Origin: Spirochaetales bacterium
Lineage (GTDB): Bacteria; Spirochaetota; Spirochaetia; SZUA-6; DRHE01
DNA: 17,622 bases
Assembly (NCBI GenBank): GCA_016930895.1
Contig: JAFGFV010000470.1
Coordinates: 1 to 17,622, forward strand
Direction: 5' to 3'
Made by a program: the position numbers and the translations under genes. Positions within the stretch are counted from its first letter, which is position 1; each line of letters opens with the position of its first letter. The notes beneath the pieces were generated by a model. It did not search any database, was not told the origin of the DNA, and saw only the letters and a program-made list of their open reading frames with translations. Shown here one piece after another: positions 1 through 8,010 of the stretch.

Positions 1-279
1 CTGGCGCTGCTGCGAGTGGTCGATCCGGAGTTCAAGTCGCCGGTGGCCCAGGACTACATGCGGGCCGCTGCAATCGTGTTCGTTCTCGCGCTGCCCCTCA
101 TCCTGATCATCAACTTCCCCGTCTACGGCTACACATCGGGAAACCCCATGTGGTACTGGCTCTCCTTGGCCGTGTGCGCCGCCTACGTGGCGTTTACCGC
201 CGTTGCCTACGCGCTGATTCGCCAGCGGGGACCCGAGTGTCGCGGCGCGGGGCTGTGGCTGCCCGGCCCGGCCGCCTGA
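1..279 (+). CDS. C-terminal part of an unidentified membrane protein (5' end outside window)
   Basis: The reading frame is open from the first base of the window to the TGA at 277-279, so the true start lies upstream. The visible 92 residues hold two strongly hydrophobic stretches, roughly residues 21-38 and 49-67, separated by a short loop with NFPVYGY. They are followed by a short arginine-containing, cytoplasm-like tail. This looks like the last two transmembrane helices of a polytopic inner-membrane protein. No catalytic motif is visible and I do not recognise the family. The stop is 12 bases before the next start and an AAGGAG site sits in between, so it is probably co-transcribed with the two SDR genes that follow. 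Confidence 0.6.
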   Translation: MALLRVVDPEFKSPVAQDYMRAAAIVFVLALPLILIINFPVYGYTSGNPMWYWLSLAVCAAYVAFTAVAYALIRQRGPECRGAGLWLPGPAA

Positions 280-291
280 AGGAGCTCTCTC

Positions 292-1299
292 GTGCGGGTA
301 CTGGTAACCGGAGCCGACGGCCAGTTGGGGGCGTACGTGGTTCGGGAATTGAGGCGCCGGAGCTACGCGGTGCGGGGTCTCGTGCAGCCCGGGCGTACCG
401 CCGAAGCCCTGCGAGGCACCGACGTCGAGATCGCCGAAGGGGACGTCCTCGACCGGCAGGCCGTGCACCGCGCGCTGGGGGGCTGCCAGGCGGTCGTCCA
501 CGCCGCGGCGGTCGTGGGTTTCTGGCCCGCCCGTTCGAAGCACATCATGCGCGTCAACCTGGGCGGTACGGAGAACATGATCGAGGGCTCTCTATCCGCG
601 GGAATCGAGCGCTTCATCTACGTGGGTTCCGCGAGCTCTTTCGGTCCCGGCACTCGCGAAAAGCCGGCAGACGAGCGATCCCCCTACCTCAACGGCCGGT
701 ATCACCTTGGCTACATGGATTCGAAGATGCTCGCCCAGCGAGCCGTCCTGGAAGCGGCGTCTCGAAGAGGTCTCCCCGCCGTCGTGGTGAACCCCACCTA
801 TCTGATTGGCGCCTACAGCGACAGGAACGGCTCCTCCGGGATCGTGCTCAGACTTCTGGACGGAAACCTCAACATCGTGCCTCCGGGAGGCCGCAACTTC
901 ATCTTTGCGGGCGACGCGGCCGTGGGGGTCTGCAACGCCCTGGAGCGCGGACAGGTCGGTGAGTGCTACATCCTGGGGCATGCCAATCTGACCTACCGGG
1001 AGGCGGGGGAGCTGTTCGCCCGGGTCTTGCGTCTGTCCCGTTCCCCGAAAGCCGCCCCGCCGCTGGCCGTCGGGATGGTTGGGGTGGTGGGCTCCCTGTC
1101 CGCTTTCCTCACCCGCCGCCCGCCCATTCTTAGCATCACCTCCACCCGTATGCTGTGCAGAGAATGCTACTACAGCCCCCGCAAGGCCGTCCGCGAGCTG
1201 GAGCTGCCCCAATCGCCCCTGGACACCGCTGTGCGGGCGGCGGTAGCCTGGTTTACCAGGGAGGGCTGTCCATGGCAGGAACGGCAGGGGGTCCACTAG
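292..1299 (+). CDS. NAD(P)-dependent epimerase/dehydratase, extended SDR (3-beta-HSD/dihydroflavonol-reductase-like)
   Basis: A 335-residue extended short-chain dehydrogenase/reductase. The N-terminal Rossmann motif TGADGQLG (residues 6-13) fits TGxxGxxG. An HAAA segment follows at 70-73, serines at 113-116, and the catalytic pair YMDSK (Tyr141, Lys145). The NPTYLIG segment after the catalytic region is typical of the 3-beta-hydroxysteroid dehydrogenase, dihydroflavonol reductase and hopanoid-associated epimerase branch. The substrate cannot be read from sequence. The GTG start is chosen because AAGGAG (279-284) lies at good spacing and the Rossmann strand begins at once. The gene overlaps the next SDR gene by 28 bases, so the two are translationally coupled and probably act on the same metabolite, perhaps a lipid or polyketide-like molecule (inference). 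Family assignment is firm; function is open. Confidence 0.88.
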   Translation: MRVLVTGADGQLGAYVVRELRRRSYAVRGLVQPGRTAEALRGTDVEIAEGDVLDRQAVHRALGGCQAVVHAAAVVGFWPARSKHIMRVNLGGTENMIEGSLSAGIERFIYVGSASSFGPGTREKPADERSPYLNGRYHLGYMDSKMLAQRAVLEAASRRGLPAVVVNPTYLIGAYSDRNGSSGIVLRLLDGNLNIVPPGGRNFIFAGDAAVGVCNALERGQVGECYILGHANLTYREAGELFARVLRLSRSPKAAPPLAVGMVGVVGSLSAFLTRRPPILSITSTRMLCRECYYSPRKAVRELELPQSPLDTAVRAAVAWFTREGCPWQERQGVH

Positions 1300-2102
1300 C
1301 CTCGAGCGCCCGTCTCTCCGAACGCGTGGTTCTGGTGACCGGTTCTTCCCGGGGCATCGGCCGCGAGCTCGCTCGCCTGGCGGCAGCGAAGGGGGCCAGG
1401 GTCGTAATCAACGGCAGAGATCCCGAAACGGTCGCGCGCGTCTGCGCGGGGTTCGTCGCTGAAGGTCTCGAGGCGACCGGCATCGCCGCTGACGTCTCCG
1501 ACCCCGCAGGCGGACGCCGCCTGGTGGAAGAGGCCCTCGGACATCTCGGCCGGATAGACCTGCTGATCAACAACGCCGGTCTGGCCATGCGGGCACCACT
1601 GGCGGCTGTGAAGCCCGAAGCCGCCTGGCGGATTGTGCAGACCAATCTCGGCGGCGCCCTGTTTCCCACCATGGCGGCGCTCCAGCTGGCCGGGGGCAGC
1701 CTGCGAAGCATCTCCTTCGTGTCCAGCCTGGCAGGACTGCACGGTATTCCTGGTGCAGCCTGCTACTGCACGACCAAGGCCGCCTTGACCGCTCTGGCCG
1801 AGTCGCTCCGGGGCGAGCTCCACGGAACTGGAATCCACGTCGGTGTCTACTACTTGGGCTTCACGCAAAACGACCCGGAAAAGCGCTTCGTCGCGCCCGA
1901 TGGGGGACTGGAGCCGGTCAAGCACACTTACCGGTGGCGCCGCACCCAAGCGCAAAGCGCCGCCTGGATCCTCCGCAACATCGAGAAGCGGCGCTTCAAG
2001 GCGGTTCAGACTTTCCCCGGCAAACTCCTGCGCCCCCTGGCGCTGCTGGCGCCGTGCATCCTGAGGGGGCTGTACCGACGCGGCATGGATCGGCTCCGGT
2101 AG
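1272..2102 (+). CDS. Classical short-chain dehydrogenase/reductase
   Basis: A 276-residue NAD(P)-dependent oxidoreductase with all classical SDR landmarks: cofactor motif TGSSRGIG (23-30), a DV pair after the third strand (DVSDP), NNAG (100-103), catalytic Ser152 in FVSSLAG, and YCTTK (Tyr165, Lys169). The ATG at 1272 is preferred over upstream in-frame starts because it leaves a normal 15-20 residue N-terminus before the Rossmann strand and has a purine-rich GGGAGGG just upstream. It begins inside the preceding epimerase-like gene. The C-terminal half (QNDPEKRF, then a basic hydrophobic tail with KLLRPLALL) resembles SDRs that associate with membranes or act on hydrophobic substrates. The alcohol/ketone substrate is unknown. 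It is the last gene of the first operon; a regulatory region follows it. Confidence 0.88.
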   Translation: MAGTAGGPLASSARLSERVVLVTGSSRGIGRELARLAAAKGARVVINGRDPETVARVCAGFVAEGLEATGIAADVSDPAGGRRLVEEALGHLGRIDLLINNAGLAMRAPLAAVKPEAAWRIVQTNLGGALFPTMAALQLAGGSLRSISFVSSLAGLHGIPGAACYCTTKAALTALAESLRGELHGTGIHVGVYYLGFTQNDPEKRFVAPDGGLEPVKHTYRWRRTQAQSAAWILRNIEKRRFKAVQTFPGKLLRPLALLAPCILRGLYRRGMDRLR

Positions 2103-2170
2103 AGGGGCCGCCGGGTCCGTCCGTTCTCTTGGTGGCCCGGATGCGTCAGTGCTGCTCGACGAGGATCAGC

Positions 2171-2186
2171 GGGCACCGACGTTGCA
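2171..2186 (+). promoter_or_regulatory. Putative sigma-54 (-24/-12) promoter of the caspase operon
   Basis: The 16-mer GGGCACCGACGTTGCA matches the sigma-54 consensus TGGCACGRNNNTTGCW at 11 of 13 defined positions. It has the obligatory GG (2172-2173), ten bases, then GC (2184-2185). Transcription would start near 2197, about 73 bases before the caspase start at 2270. The operon itself encodes a sigma-54 activator, which makes autoregulation likely (inference). An alternative sigma-70 reading overlaps it: TTGCAG (2182-2187), 16 bases, TATACT (2204-2209). Both could be real. The intergenic region 2103-2269 holds no gene. Confidence 0.6.
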
Positions 2187-2209
2187 GATTCGCAATTTCT
2201 GTGTATACT
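2182..2209 (+). promoter_or_regulatory. Possible sigma-70 promoter overlapping the sigma-54 site
   Basis: TTGCAG as -35 and TATACT as -10 are separated by 16 bases, with a predicted start near 2216. The -35 hexamer shares its TTGC with the -12 element of the sigma-54 match, so this may be a basal promoter used in competition with it. The -10 is good; the -35 is moderate. Confidence 0.4.
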
Positions 2210-2269
2210 GATTGACAGACTCTGCACCCAGTCCGGCATCGATTGATTCGTGCCAGTAGGGGGTCCGGT

Positions 2270-3712
2270 GTGAGTCGCCTGCTGCGTTTGTTGTTCCCCG
2301 CCATGTTGGCCTTGGCCCTACCCTGCGCGTACCCGGATACAAGCCGTGGCGTCGGCACCATCGCAACAGCCGACAGAACGGAGCTCCGCGTTGGGTGCCA
2401 GTACCTGGCGATCATCGCCATCAACGACTACCAGCAGTGGATGCCCCTGCGCAGCCCCGTGCGGGAGGCCAACGAAATCAGGAAGATCCTCGTGACCCGC
2501 TACAAGATCGACGAGGTATTCGAGCTGTACGACGACGAGGCGACCAAAGCCAACATCATCCGGCTCTTCGTCGACCTGCAGAAAAGGGTGATGGCCGACG
2601 ACTCCCTTCTTGTGTACTACTCCGGGCACGGACACCTGGACGAAAGCTCCGATACCGGGTTCTGGATACCGGCCAACGCGGGTACCGACGTCTACGAGCA
2701 GCAGAATTGGCTTCCTCATGCGCAGCTGAAAGGCCTGATCGCCAATATCGCGTCCAACCACGTTCTGGTCATCTCGGATTCGTGCTTCGCCGGGGACCTG
2801 ATCTACTCGACCCGCTCTCTGCCCGCACCGGCAACGGCCGAATATTTCGAAGAGGCCTACTCCCGGGTTTCCAGACAGGTACTGACTTCGGGCGCCGTGG
2901 AGGCCGTTCAGGACGGATCGTCCTTCGCTGAGCAGCTGATATCGGTGCTCACGCGCAACGGCGCACCCCTGCTGGATGCGCTGATGCTGTACAACGAGCT
3001 CCGCCTCGGCGTGAGGGGATCCACGCCCCTGCTGGGTTCTCTCGCTGGCACAGGACACCAGGAAGGCGCCAGCTTCCTCTTGTTCCTCCGCGATGAGCTT
3101 GCGCCGGGGGAGCTGCCTCCGCCGGAGAAGGACACTCCTCCGGACGTCTTGCCGTTGCCCGCCGAAGTTCCGGCGGACGAACCGGCGGATGTCGCCTCGG
3201 AAGGCCCCAGGCGCTTCTCCTCGGGGCTGGCGTGCGGCGCACTCATTACGGTGGGGTGGTTTGGGCCGGCTTTCAAGACCGAGCCCGCTCCCAGCTGGCG
3301 GCTGCACTATCGGCACCTTCGGGACTGGGGAGAAACCATTCTCGGGCTGCGGGCGGCGGCGCTGATCCTCACCGGTAGAGACGGCCTGGAGAACCCTCTG
3401 AATCCCGACCCCTGGGACGCAACCTCCTGGCTCCTGGCGGCGAGCTTCGGCTACGCCACCGTCTCCGACCCCTTGCTGTACTTTGCCGCGGAGGTGACCG
3501 CCGGCGCCGCAATCAACGTGATCAGGACATACTCTCCAGAGATCCACAAGACCACCAGGACGAAACCGCACCTCGGAGCGGCGGTTGGCGTCGGACTGAG
3601 ACTTCTGCACCGCCTGAAGGTGAGCGTTGTCGGGAGACTCGACTCGATATTCTTCGACGAGGCCGTCTTCATGGGGATTACGCCGGAGCTGTCCGTCGAG
3701 TACACCTTTTAG
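2270..3712 (+). CDS. Exported caspase-like (peptidase C14) protein with beta-barrel-like C-terminal domain
   Basis: A 480-residue protein from the GTG at 2270, chosen because AGGGGG (2258-2263) sits six bases upstream; an in-frame TTG at 2243 has no comparable site. Residues 1-20 look like a signal peptide (SRLLRLLF, then a hydrophobic run). Residues 45-275 are a caspase p20-like domain: LAIIAINDY strand, catalytic His120 in YYSGHGHLD, and catalytic Cys172 in ISDSCFAGD. Both dyad residues are present, so it should be an active cysteine peptidase or close relative. A Pro/Glu-rich linker (about 279-312) leads to a C-terminal region of about 165 residues of alternating hydrophobic strands ending in VEYTF. 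A terminal aromatic residue is typical of outer-membrane barrels. It is first in a three-gene operon, 16 bases before the DUF4384-like gene. The caspase fold is well supported; the barrel is inferred. Confidence 0.85.
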   Translation: MSRLLRLLFPAMLALALPCAYPDTSRGVGTIATADRTELRVGCQYLAIIAINDYQQWMPLRSPVREANEIRKILVTRYKIDEVFELYDDEATKANIIRLFVDLQKRVMADDSLLVYYSGHGHLDESSDTGFWIPANAGTDVYEQQNWLPHAQLKGLIANIASNHVLVISDSCFAGDLIYSTRSLPAPATAEYFEEAYSRVSRQVLTSGAVEAVQDGSSFAEQLISVLTRNGAPLLDALMLYNELRLGVRGSTPLLGSLAGTGHQEGASFLLFLRDELAPGELPPPEKDTPPDVLPLPAEVPADEPADVASEGPRRFSSGLACGALITVGWFGPAFKTEPAPSWRLHYRHLRDWGETILGLRAAALILTGRDGLENPLNPDPWDATSWLLAASFGYATVSDPLLYFAAEVTAGAAINVIRTYSPEIHKTTRTKPHLGAAVGVGLRLLHRLKVSVVGRLDSIFFDEAVFMGITPELSVEYTF

Positions 3713-3728
3713 GAGCGAGGAGGGATCC

Positions 3729-4421
3729 GTGCGACAGAGGACAGGCACAGGTCAGTCGAGGCTCGCAATCATCTTCGTGATCGGGCTGGCGGTTGGCGCC
3801 CGCTTGCCGGCACCCGGCGCGCTCGATGCGCAACCTGCGGCGATCCGCTTCAGCTGGGCCCTCGTGTACCAGGACGACAGCGGGGTCACCAGGCCCATAG
3901 ACTACACGGCGAACATTGTTCTCATGGAGTCCGGGGATCGCTTCAGGTTCTACTTGAAAGCCGACAGCCCCTGCGTGGTGTACCTGTATCTGTTCGACGC
4001 CCAGAGCAATCTGTCTCTGCTGTTTCCCCGGGAGCTCGATTGGCCGTACCGTGAGCTAGAGCCGAACGCGCGTCGTATCCTCCCCGACAGCGAAACCTGG
4101 TACTACCTCGACGACGAAGGGGGCATCGAGACATTCTATCTGGTCGTGTCCCAGCGGGCGCAGGCTCGTCTCGAGGCGGCCACCCGGCGATTCGTCCAGC
4201 TCGTCGCGGGGCGCAACGGACCCAGGGTGACCGACTCCAAGTACGGCGTCCTGGACGAGGTCCGGCGGATCCTGAAAGACAACAGCCAGCTTTCCGCCGC
4301 TGCGGAAAAACCGGTGGCGATCGCCGGGGAGTTCCGCGGACTCGACGAAGAGTATCAGGTCAAGGGGATCAGCGTCGAAACCGATCGGACCTATGTCACG
4401 ACGATTCGCCTGGCGCACTAG
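3729..4421 (+). CDS. Exported DUF4384-like protein
   Basis: A 230-residue protein from the GTG at 3729, chosen because GAGGAGGG (3717-3724) lies four bases upstream; longer in-frame extensions run into the caspase gene. The N-terminus is basic then hydrophobic (RLAIIFVIGLAVGA) and ends near ALDA, consistent with a Sec signal peptide. The core, about residues 62-145, has the features I associate with DUF4384: GDRFRFYLKADSPC, VYLYLFDAQSNLSLLFP, then GGIETFYLVVS. Such domains are known beside or fused to caspase-like proteins, kinases and CHASE2 proteins, usually without an assigned activity. The C-terminal third is charged and ends TYVTTIRLAH. It lies between the caspase and the CHASE2 activator and overlaps the latter by 29 bases, so all three are probably made together. 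A periplasmic role as adaptor or sensor partner is inference. Confidence 0.75.
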   Translation: MRQRTGTGQSRLAIIFVIGLAVGARLPAPGALDAQPAAIRFSWALVYQDDSGVTRPIDYTANIVLMESGDRFRFYLKADSPCVVYLYLFDAQSNLSLLFPRELDWPYRELEPNARRILPDSETWYYLDDEGGIETFYLVVSQRAQARLEAATRRFVQLVAGRNGPRVTDSKYGVLDEVRRILKDNSQLSAAAEKPVAIAGEFRGLDEEYQVKGISVETDRTYVTTIRLAH

Positions 4422-6918
4422 AAGCTTTCGTCCTCGAAGAGCGGCAGTCCTCCTCGCGTCAACGCTTGCGGTCGCGTTTGCCCTGTCGCTGCTGTTTGAC
4501 GGCCTGTTCGAGCGATGGGACCAGCAGATCAGCGACCGTTACTTCCTGTTGCGGTATCGGCTCCTGGGCCCGCAGGAGATTTCCCCGCGTCTCGTGCATG
4601 TCGTGATATCCGACTCGAGCCTCCGTGCTTTGGGAGTGCCTCAGTGGGACAGGAAGATGCAAGGCCGGCTGATCCACCTGCTGCAGGAGACCAACACGCG
4701 GCTGCTGGCCTGCGACATCCTGTTCGAGTTCCCGAGCGCAGACGGGCACGACAGGCTCCTCGTGGATGCCGTCGGCGGCCCCAGGCCGGTGTTCTTGCCC
4801 CTCGTCGTGTGTCCCCCTCCCACCGCAGCCACTCAGCCCACCGTCCGGCAAGATGACCAGCAGCAGCAAGTGCTGGATCGAGTTGCGATACATCCGTTGA
4901 TCTCTGCCGAGGGAGATCCACCGTCCGGAACACAGGTGATCGTGCCGTTCAACGGTCTCAGCTCGACAGCCGCCGGCCTGGGGCACATCAACGCCGAGCC
5001 GGACGATGACGGAGTCATCCGGCGGCTGCCGCTGCTGTACCGGTGGGGCGATCGATACGTCCCGGCGCTCACACTGCGGGTTCTGATGGAGTTGTTCGAG
5101 GTCGATGCCGGCAACATCGAGGTTGCCTTTGGACGGCACATGATCCTGCGTGACGCCCGGGTGCGGGAGGATCTCACCATGGACGTGGAGATTCCGGTGG
5201 ACCGGCGTGGCCGTATCATCGTGGACTTCGCGGGGCCCTGGGAGGACTCGCATCTCGACTTTCCGGCGGACCGCCTTCTGGCCGCCGGGGAAGACGCTTT
5301 GACACGAGCGCAGCTCCATGACCTGGTCGACGGGACGCTGACCTTCATCTCAGACATCTCGACCGCCAACAGAGACTACGGGCGGGGAATCTTCGACAGC
5401 CCTTATCCCCTGAGCGGGGTGCACCTCAACGTCGTGAACAGCATCCTCACGGGGAATATGCTGCGGCAGGAAACGCAGCTCGGGTCCGTCCTGCTGCTTC
5501 TGCTGTTTGCGGCCGTGCTCTGGCTGGGCGCCGCCCGCTTCGATACTTTCGGCTTCGCTGCCCTGTGCGCAGGGGCGTACATCGCGTACCTGGCGCTTCA
5601 TTTTTGGATGTTCGCGGATCTGGGCATTCTTCCGCGGTTGGCCCTCCCCACGACGGTCTTTGGGGCCGCTCTGGTCGCCGTCTCCGTGGATCGCTCGCTG
5701 CTGACCCGTCGGGAGCGGGACGTGCTGAAGGCCCGGCTGAGTACCGCGACCAAGCTGGAGACGATGAACCGCCAGCTCGTTCGCCGGCACGGTGAGCTGG
5801 AGGCCGCCAATCAGAGACTTCGAGCTCTGGTGGAATCCGCGGGGCTGAGCGAAGGCTCCGGGCCGACGGACGGTTCTCCAGCGGGTGATCCCGGAGATAT
5901 CGAGCAGCCGGAGCCTCGGCGTGAAAGGCTGGCCCACCCAGAAGCGTTCGCCCCGATCATCACGGGCGATGCAGGCATTCAGGCGGTGTTTCGCTACGTC
6001 GAATCGATCGCCGCCAGTGCCAATCCGGTGCTCATTACCGGCGAGAGCGGCGTGGGCAAAGAGCTGGTGGCCAGGGCCATCCACGAAGTGAGCGGCCGCG
6101 CGGGGAAGTTCGTCTCCGAAAACGTGGCGGGCCTCGATGACACGATGTTCACCGATACCCTCTTCGGACACGTACGGGGCGCCTTCACCGATGCCGAGTC
6201 CGTCCGCAAAGGCCTGGTGGAGGAAGCGCGCGGCGGCACCCTCTTTCTCGACGAGATCGGCGACCTTTCCCTGAGCTCCCAGGTCAAGCTGCTCAGGTTC
6301 ATCGAGGAGCATGAGTACCGTCCGCTGGGTGGAGACGAGGTCAAGAACGCCGAGGTTCGAGTGATCGTCGCGACCAACGCGAACCTCAAGAAAAAGCTCG
6401 AAGAGGGAAGCTTTCGGGAAGACCTCTACTTCCGCTTGACCTACCAGGTGTCGATTCCCCCCTTGAGGGAGCGGCAGGACGACCTGCCTCGTCTGCTCGA
6501 GCACTTTGCGGCGCAGACGGCGGATAGCCTGGGAACACGCAAGCCGGTGATCCCCCCACAGCTGGTGAATCTCCTGAGGAGCTACCGCTTCCCGGGCAAC
6601 GTTCGAGAGCTTCGAAACATGGTCGAAAACGCCATGAGTCGAGCCGGTTCCGGACGCATGTCGCTCTCGTATTTTCGAGAATACATCAAGCAGGATCCCG
6701 ACGGCTTCGGGCGCTGCAACGGAAGCATCGGCGTAGAGGGGGGCGGCATCATGTTCTCTGGGCGCCTGCCCAGCTTGAACGAGCTGGAGGACTCACTCCT
6801 CCGGGAAGCGGTCAAGCGAACCGGTGGGAACCAGAGCCTGGCGGCCCGGCTCCTGGGATTATCCCCTTCCGCCTTGAGCCGGCGGCTTCACAAGCAACGG
6901 GACGAGAAGCGGTCATAG
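4393..6918 (+). CDS. Membrane-anchored sigma-54 transcription activator: CHASE2, three TM segments, AAA+, Fis-type HTH
   Basis: An 841-residue protein. An N-terminal TM anchor (about 18-36) precedes a CHASE2-like extracytoplasmic sensor (about 40-355; SDRYFLLRYR, LACDILFEFP, GHINAEPDDDGVIRRLPLL). Three TM segments follow (about 363-431), then a coiled-coil-like linker (435-480). The sigma-54 AAA+ domain spans about 518-750: Walker A GESGVGKE (550-557), GAFTDA (596-601) in the sigma-54-contacting loop where GAFTGA is usual, Walker B FLDE (618-621), sensor I TNAN (661-664), arginine fingers Arg675 and Arg681, and GNVREL (735-740). A Fis-type HTH (about 797-834) ends the protein. No receiver domain exists, so signalling is presumably direct from CHASE2 through the membrane to the ATPase. 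Its start overlaps the DUF4384-like gene by 29 bases and has a weak ribosome site, suggesting translational coupling. Likely targets are the sigma-54 sites at 2171 and 8010 (inference). Confidence 0.9.
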   Translation: MSRRFAWRTRSFRPRRAAVLLASTLAVAFALSLLFDGLFERWDQQISDRYFLLRYRLLGPQEISPRLVHVVISDSSLRALGVPQWDRKMQGRLIHLLQETNTRLLACDILFEFPSADGHDRLLVDAVGGPRPVFLPLVVCPPPTAATQPTVRQDDQQQQVLDRVAIHPLISAEGDPPSGTQVIVPFNGLSSTAAGLGHINAEPDDDGVIRRLPLLYRWGDRYVPALTLRVLMELFEVDAGNIEVAFGRHMILRDARVREDLTMDVEIPVDRRGRIIVDFAGPWEDSHLDFPADRLLAAGEDALTRAQLHDLVDGTLTFISDISTANRDYGRGIFDSPYPLSGVHLNVVNSILTGNMLRQETQLGSVLLLLLFAAVLWLGAARFDTFGFAALCAGAYIAYLALHFWMFADLGILPRLALPTTVFGAALVAVSVDRSLLTRRERDVLKARLSTATKLETMNRQLVRRHGELEAANQRLRALVESAGLSEGSGPTDGSPAGDPGDIEQPEPRRERLAHPEAFAPIITGDAGIQAVFRYVESIAASANPVLITGESGVGKELVARAIHEVSGRAGKFVSENVAGLDDTMFTDTLFGHVRGAFTDAESVRKGLVEEARGGTLFLDEIGDLSLSSQVKLLRFIEEHEYRPLGGDEVKNAEVRVIVATNANLKKKLEEGSFREDLYFRLTYQVSIPPLRERQDDLPRLLEHFAAQTADSLGTRKPVIPPQLVNLLRSYRFPGNVRELRNMVENAMSRAGSGRMSLSYFREYIKQDPDGFGRCNGSIGVEGGGIMFSGRLPSLNELEDSLLREAVKRTGGNQSLAARLLGLSPSALSRRLHKQRDEKRS

Positions 6919-6987
6919 AACCCTTCGACGGTTTTCTCGACGTAATGCTCTGACGGTCGCCGGATACTTCGCCTGGCACTCTCAGCC

Positions 6988-7941
6988 TCACGGTGCATCC
7001 TCCACCTCGAGGAAATTCAGAATAGCCTGGCGAACACCACGGGGATCTTCGAGCGGGAGGAAGTGGCCGCTTCCCTCGAACGTCTGCAGCCTGCCGTCGG
7101 CCATCAGCCTGCTCAGCCGCTCCTTCGCTTCGACATCGATCAAGGGATCGCTCTCCGCAACCAGAACCAGTATGGGCTGCTCGACCCGAGGAAGGTAGTC
7201 ATCCATGGCGCAGGCACCGAGGATCCGTCGCGCGGTCTCCACCACGACGCGCCTTCCCTGGGGGGTGGTGAAGGGCCGCCACAACGAGTCCACCAGCTCG
7301 GGGGTCACGAGCTCCTCGCGCCGGATCCACGAGCGAACCGTGCGCTCCACCCGACGGCGGCTCACCAGTTCGCAGGCCAGCGGCAGCAGAAGGTCCCAGC
7401 GCCGGATCCGGGCCATGAGGCCGGCCTGGTCCTGCAGCCCGAAGGGGCTGATCAGGACGAGGCTCTCGACTTGATCGGGGTGAGCGAGGCAGTAGCGGGT
7501 GCAGATGTTGGCCCCCATGGAGACTCCGACCATGGCGAAGCGCTCCAGTCCCACCTGCGCCGTGAAGCGGGCGAGGAACTCCAGGTAGAAGTCCATCGAG
7601 ACCGGGCAGTCGGGCGGCTTGGAGGCCCCGAAGCCCGGCAGGTCGGGGATGACCACCCGCAGCCGGCCGTCCATGCCCTCGGCAAGCGTGCGCATCGAGT
7701 AACTGGAACTCGGGAATCCGTGCACCACCAGCAGCCCGGGGCTCTCCTGGTCGGAGGCCCCGTCGAGATAGTGCACCAGTCTGCCATCCACGTGCGTCCA
7801 GTGTGAGCAGGCCAACCCGCCACCGGCCGAGGGCGCCCCGGTGGACTGCATGTGGCTGCAGGCGCAGGCAGCAACGATCAACACCAGCGCGGAGAGACGG
7901 ATCCGTGCAGTGAGGCAGCCCGTCCGATGAGCCCCGAACAT
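6988..7941 (-). CDS. Alpha/beta-hydrolase-fold lipoprotein
   Basis: A 317-residue protein from the ATG at 7941, preceded by GGGGTGG at eight bases. An in-frame ATG at 7965 would add eight residues but has no ribosome site. The N-terminus is basic, then hydrophobic (LSALVLIVAAC). VAAC fits a lipobox with Cys26, so the protein is probably lipid-anchored in the cell envelope. The hydrolase motifs are complete: oxyanion segment VVHGFPSSS, nucleophile elbow GVSMG (Ser141), acid Asp265 in ESDPLID, and His293 in GSGHFLPLEDP. DLPGFGAS is typical of the epoxide hydrolase, haloalkane dehalogenase and esterase group, but the substrate cannot be assigned. It converges on the sigma-54 activator gene with 69 bases between and has its own strong sigma-54-type promoter, so it is a probable target of that activator (inference). 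Confidence 0.88.
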   Translation of the reverse strand: MFGAHRTGCLTARIRLSALVLIVAACACSHMQSTGAPSAGGGLACSHWTHVDGRLVHYLDGASDQESPGLLVVHGFPSSSYSMRTLAEGMDGRLRVVIPDLPGFGASKPPDCPVSMDFYLEFLARFTAQVGLERFAMVGVSMGANICTRYCLAHPDQVESLVLISPFGLQDQAGLMARIRRWDLLLPLACELVSRRRVERTVRSWIRREELVTPELVDSLWRPFTTPQGRRVVVETARRILGACAMDDYLPRVEQPILVLVAESDPLIDVEAKERLSRLMADGRLQTFEGSGHFLPLEDPRGVRQAILNFLEVEDAP

Positions 7942-7998
7942 GTGCGGTTCCACCCCGTCTTCCATCGTGTAGTGCCGGCGGGTCGACGACCTTTCTGT

Positions 7999-8010
7999 TG
8001 ATCCGGATCA
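7999..8010. repeat. 12-bp perfect palindrome at the hydrolase promoter start region
   Basis: TGATCCGGATCA is a perfect palindrome. It abuts the -12 element of the minus-strand sigma-54 match and covers the interval down to the predicted start. A repressor or modulator site is possible; a chance GATC-rich palindrome cannot be excluded. Confidence 0.4.

Noticed and set aside
4407..4422. GG-N10-GC pattern as an internal sigma-54 promoter
   Set aside because: Only the GG and GC dinucleotides and few other positions fit; it lies inside overlapping coding sequence.
6919..6987. Terminator between the convergent activator and hydrolase genes
   Set aside because: No clear stem followed by a T-run on either strand.
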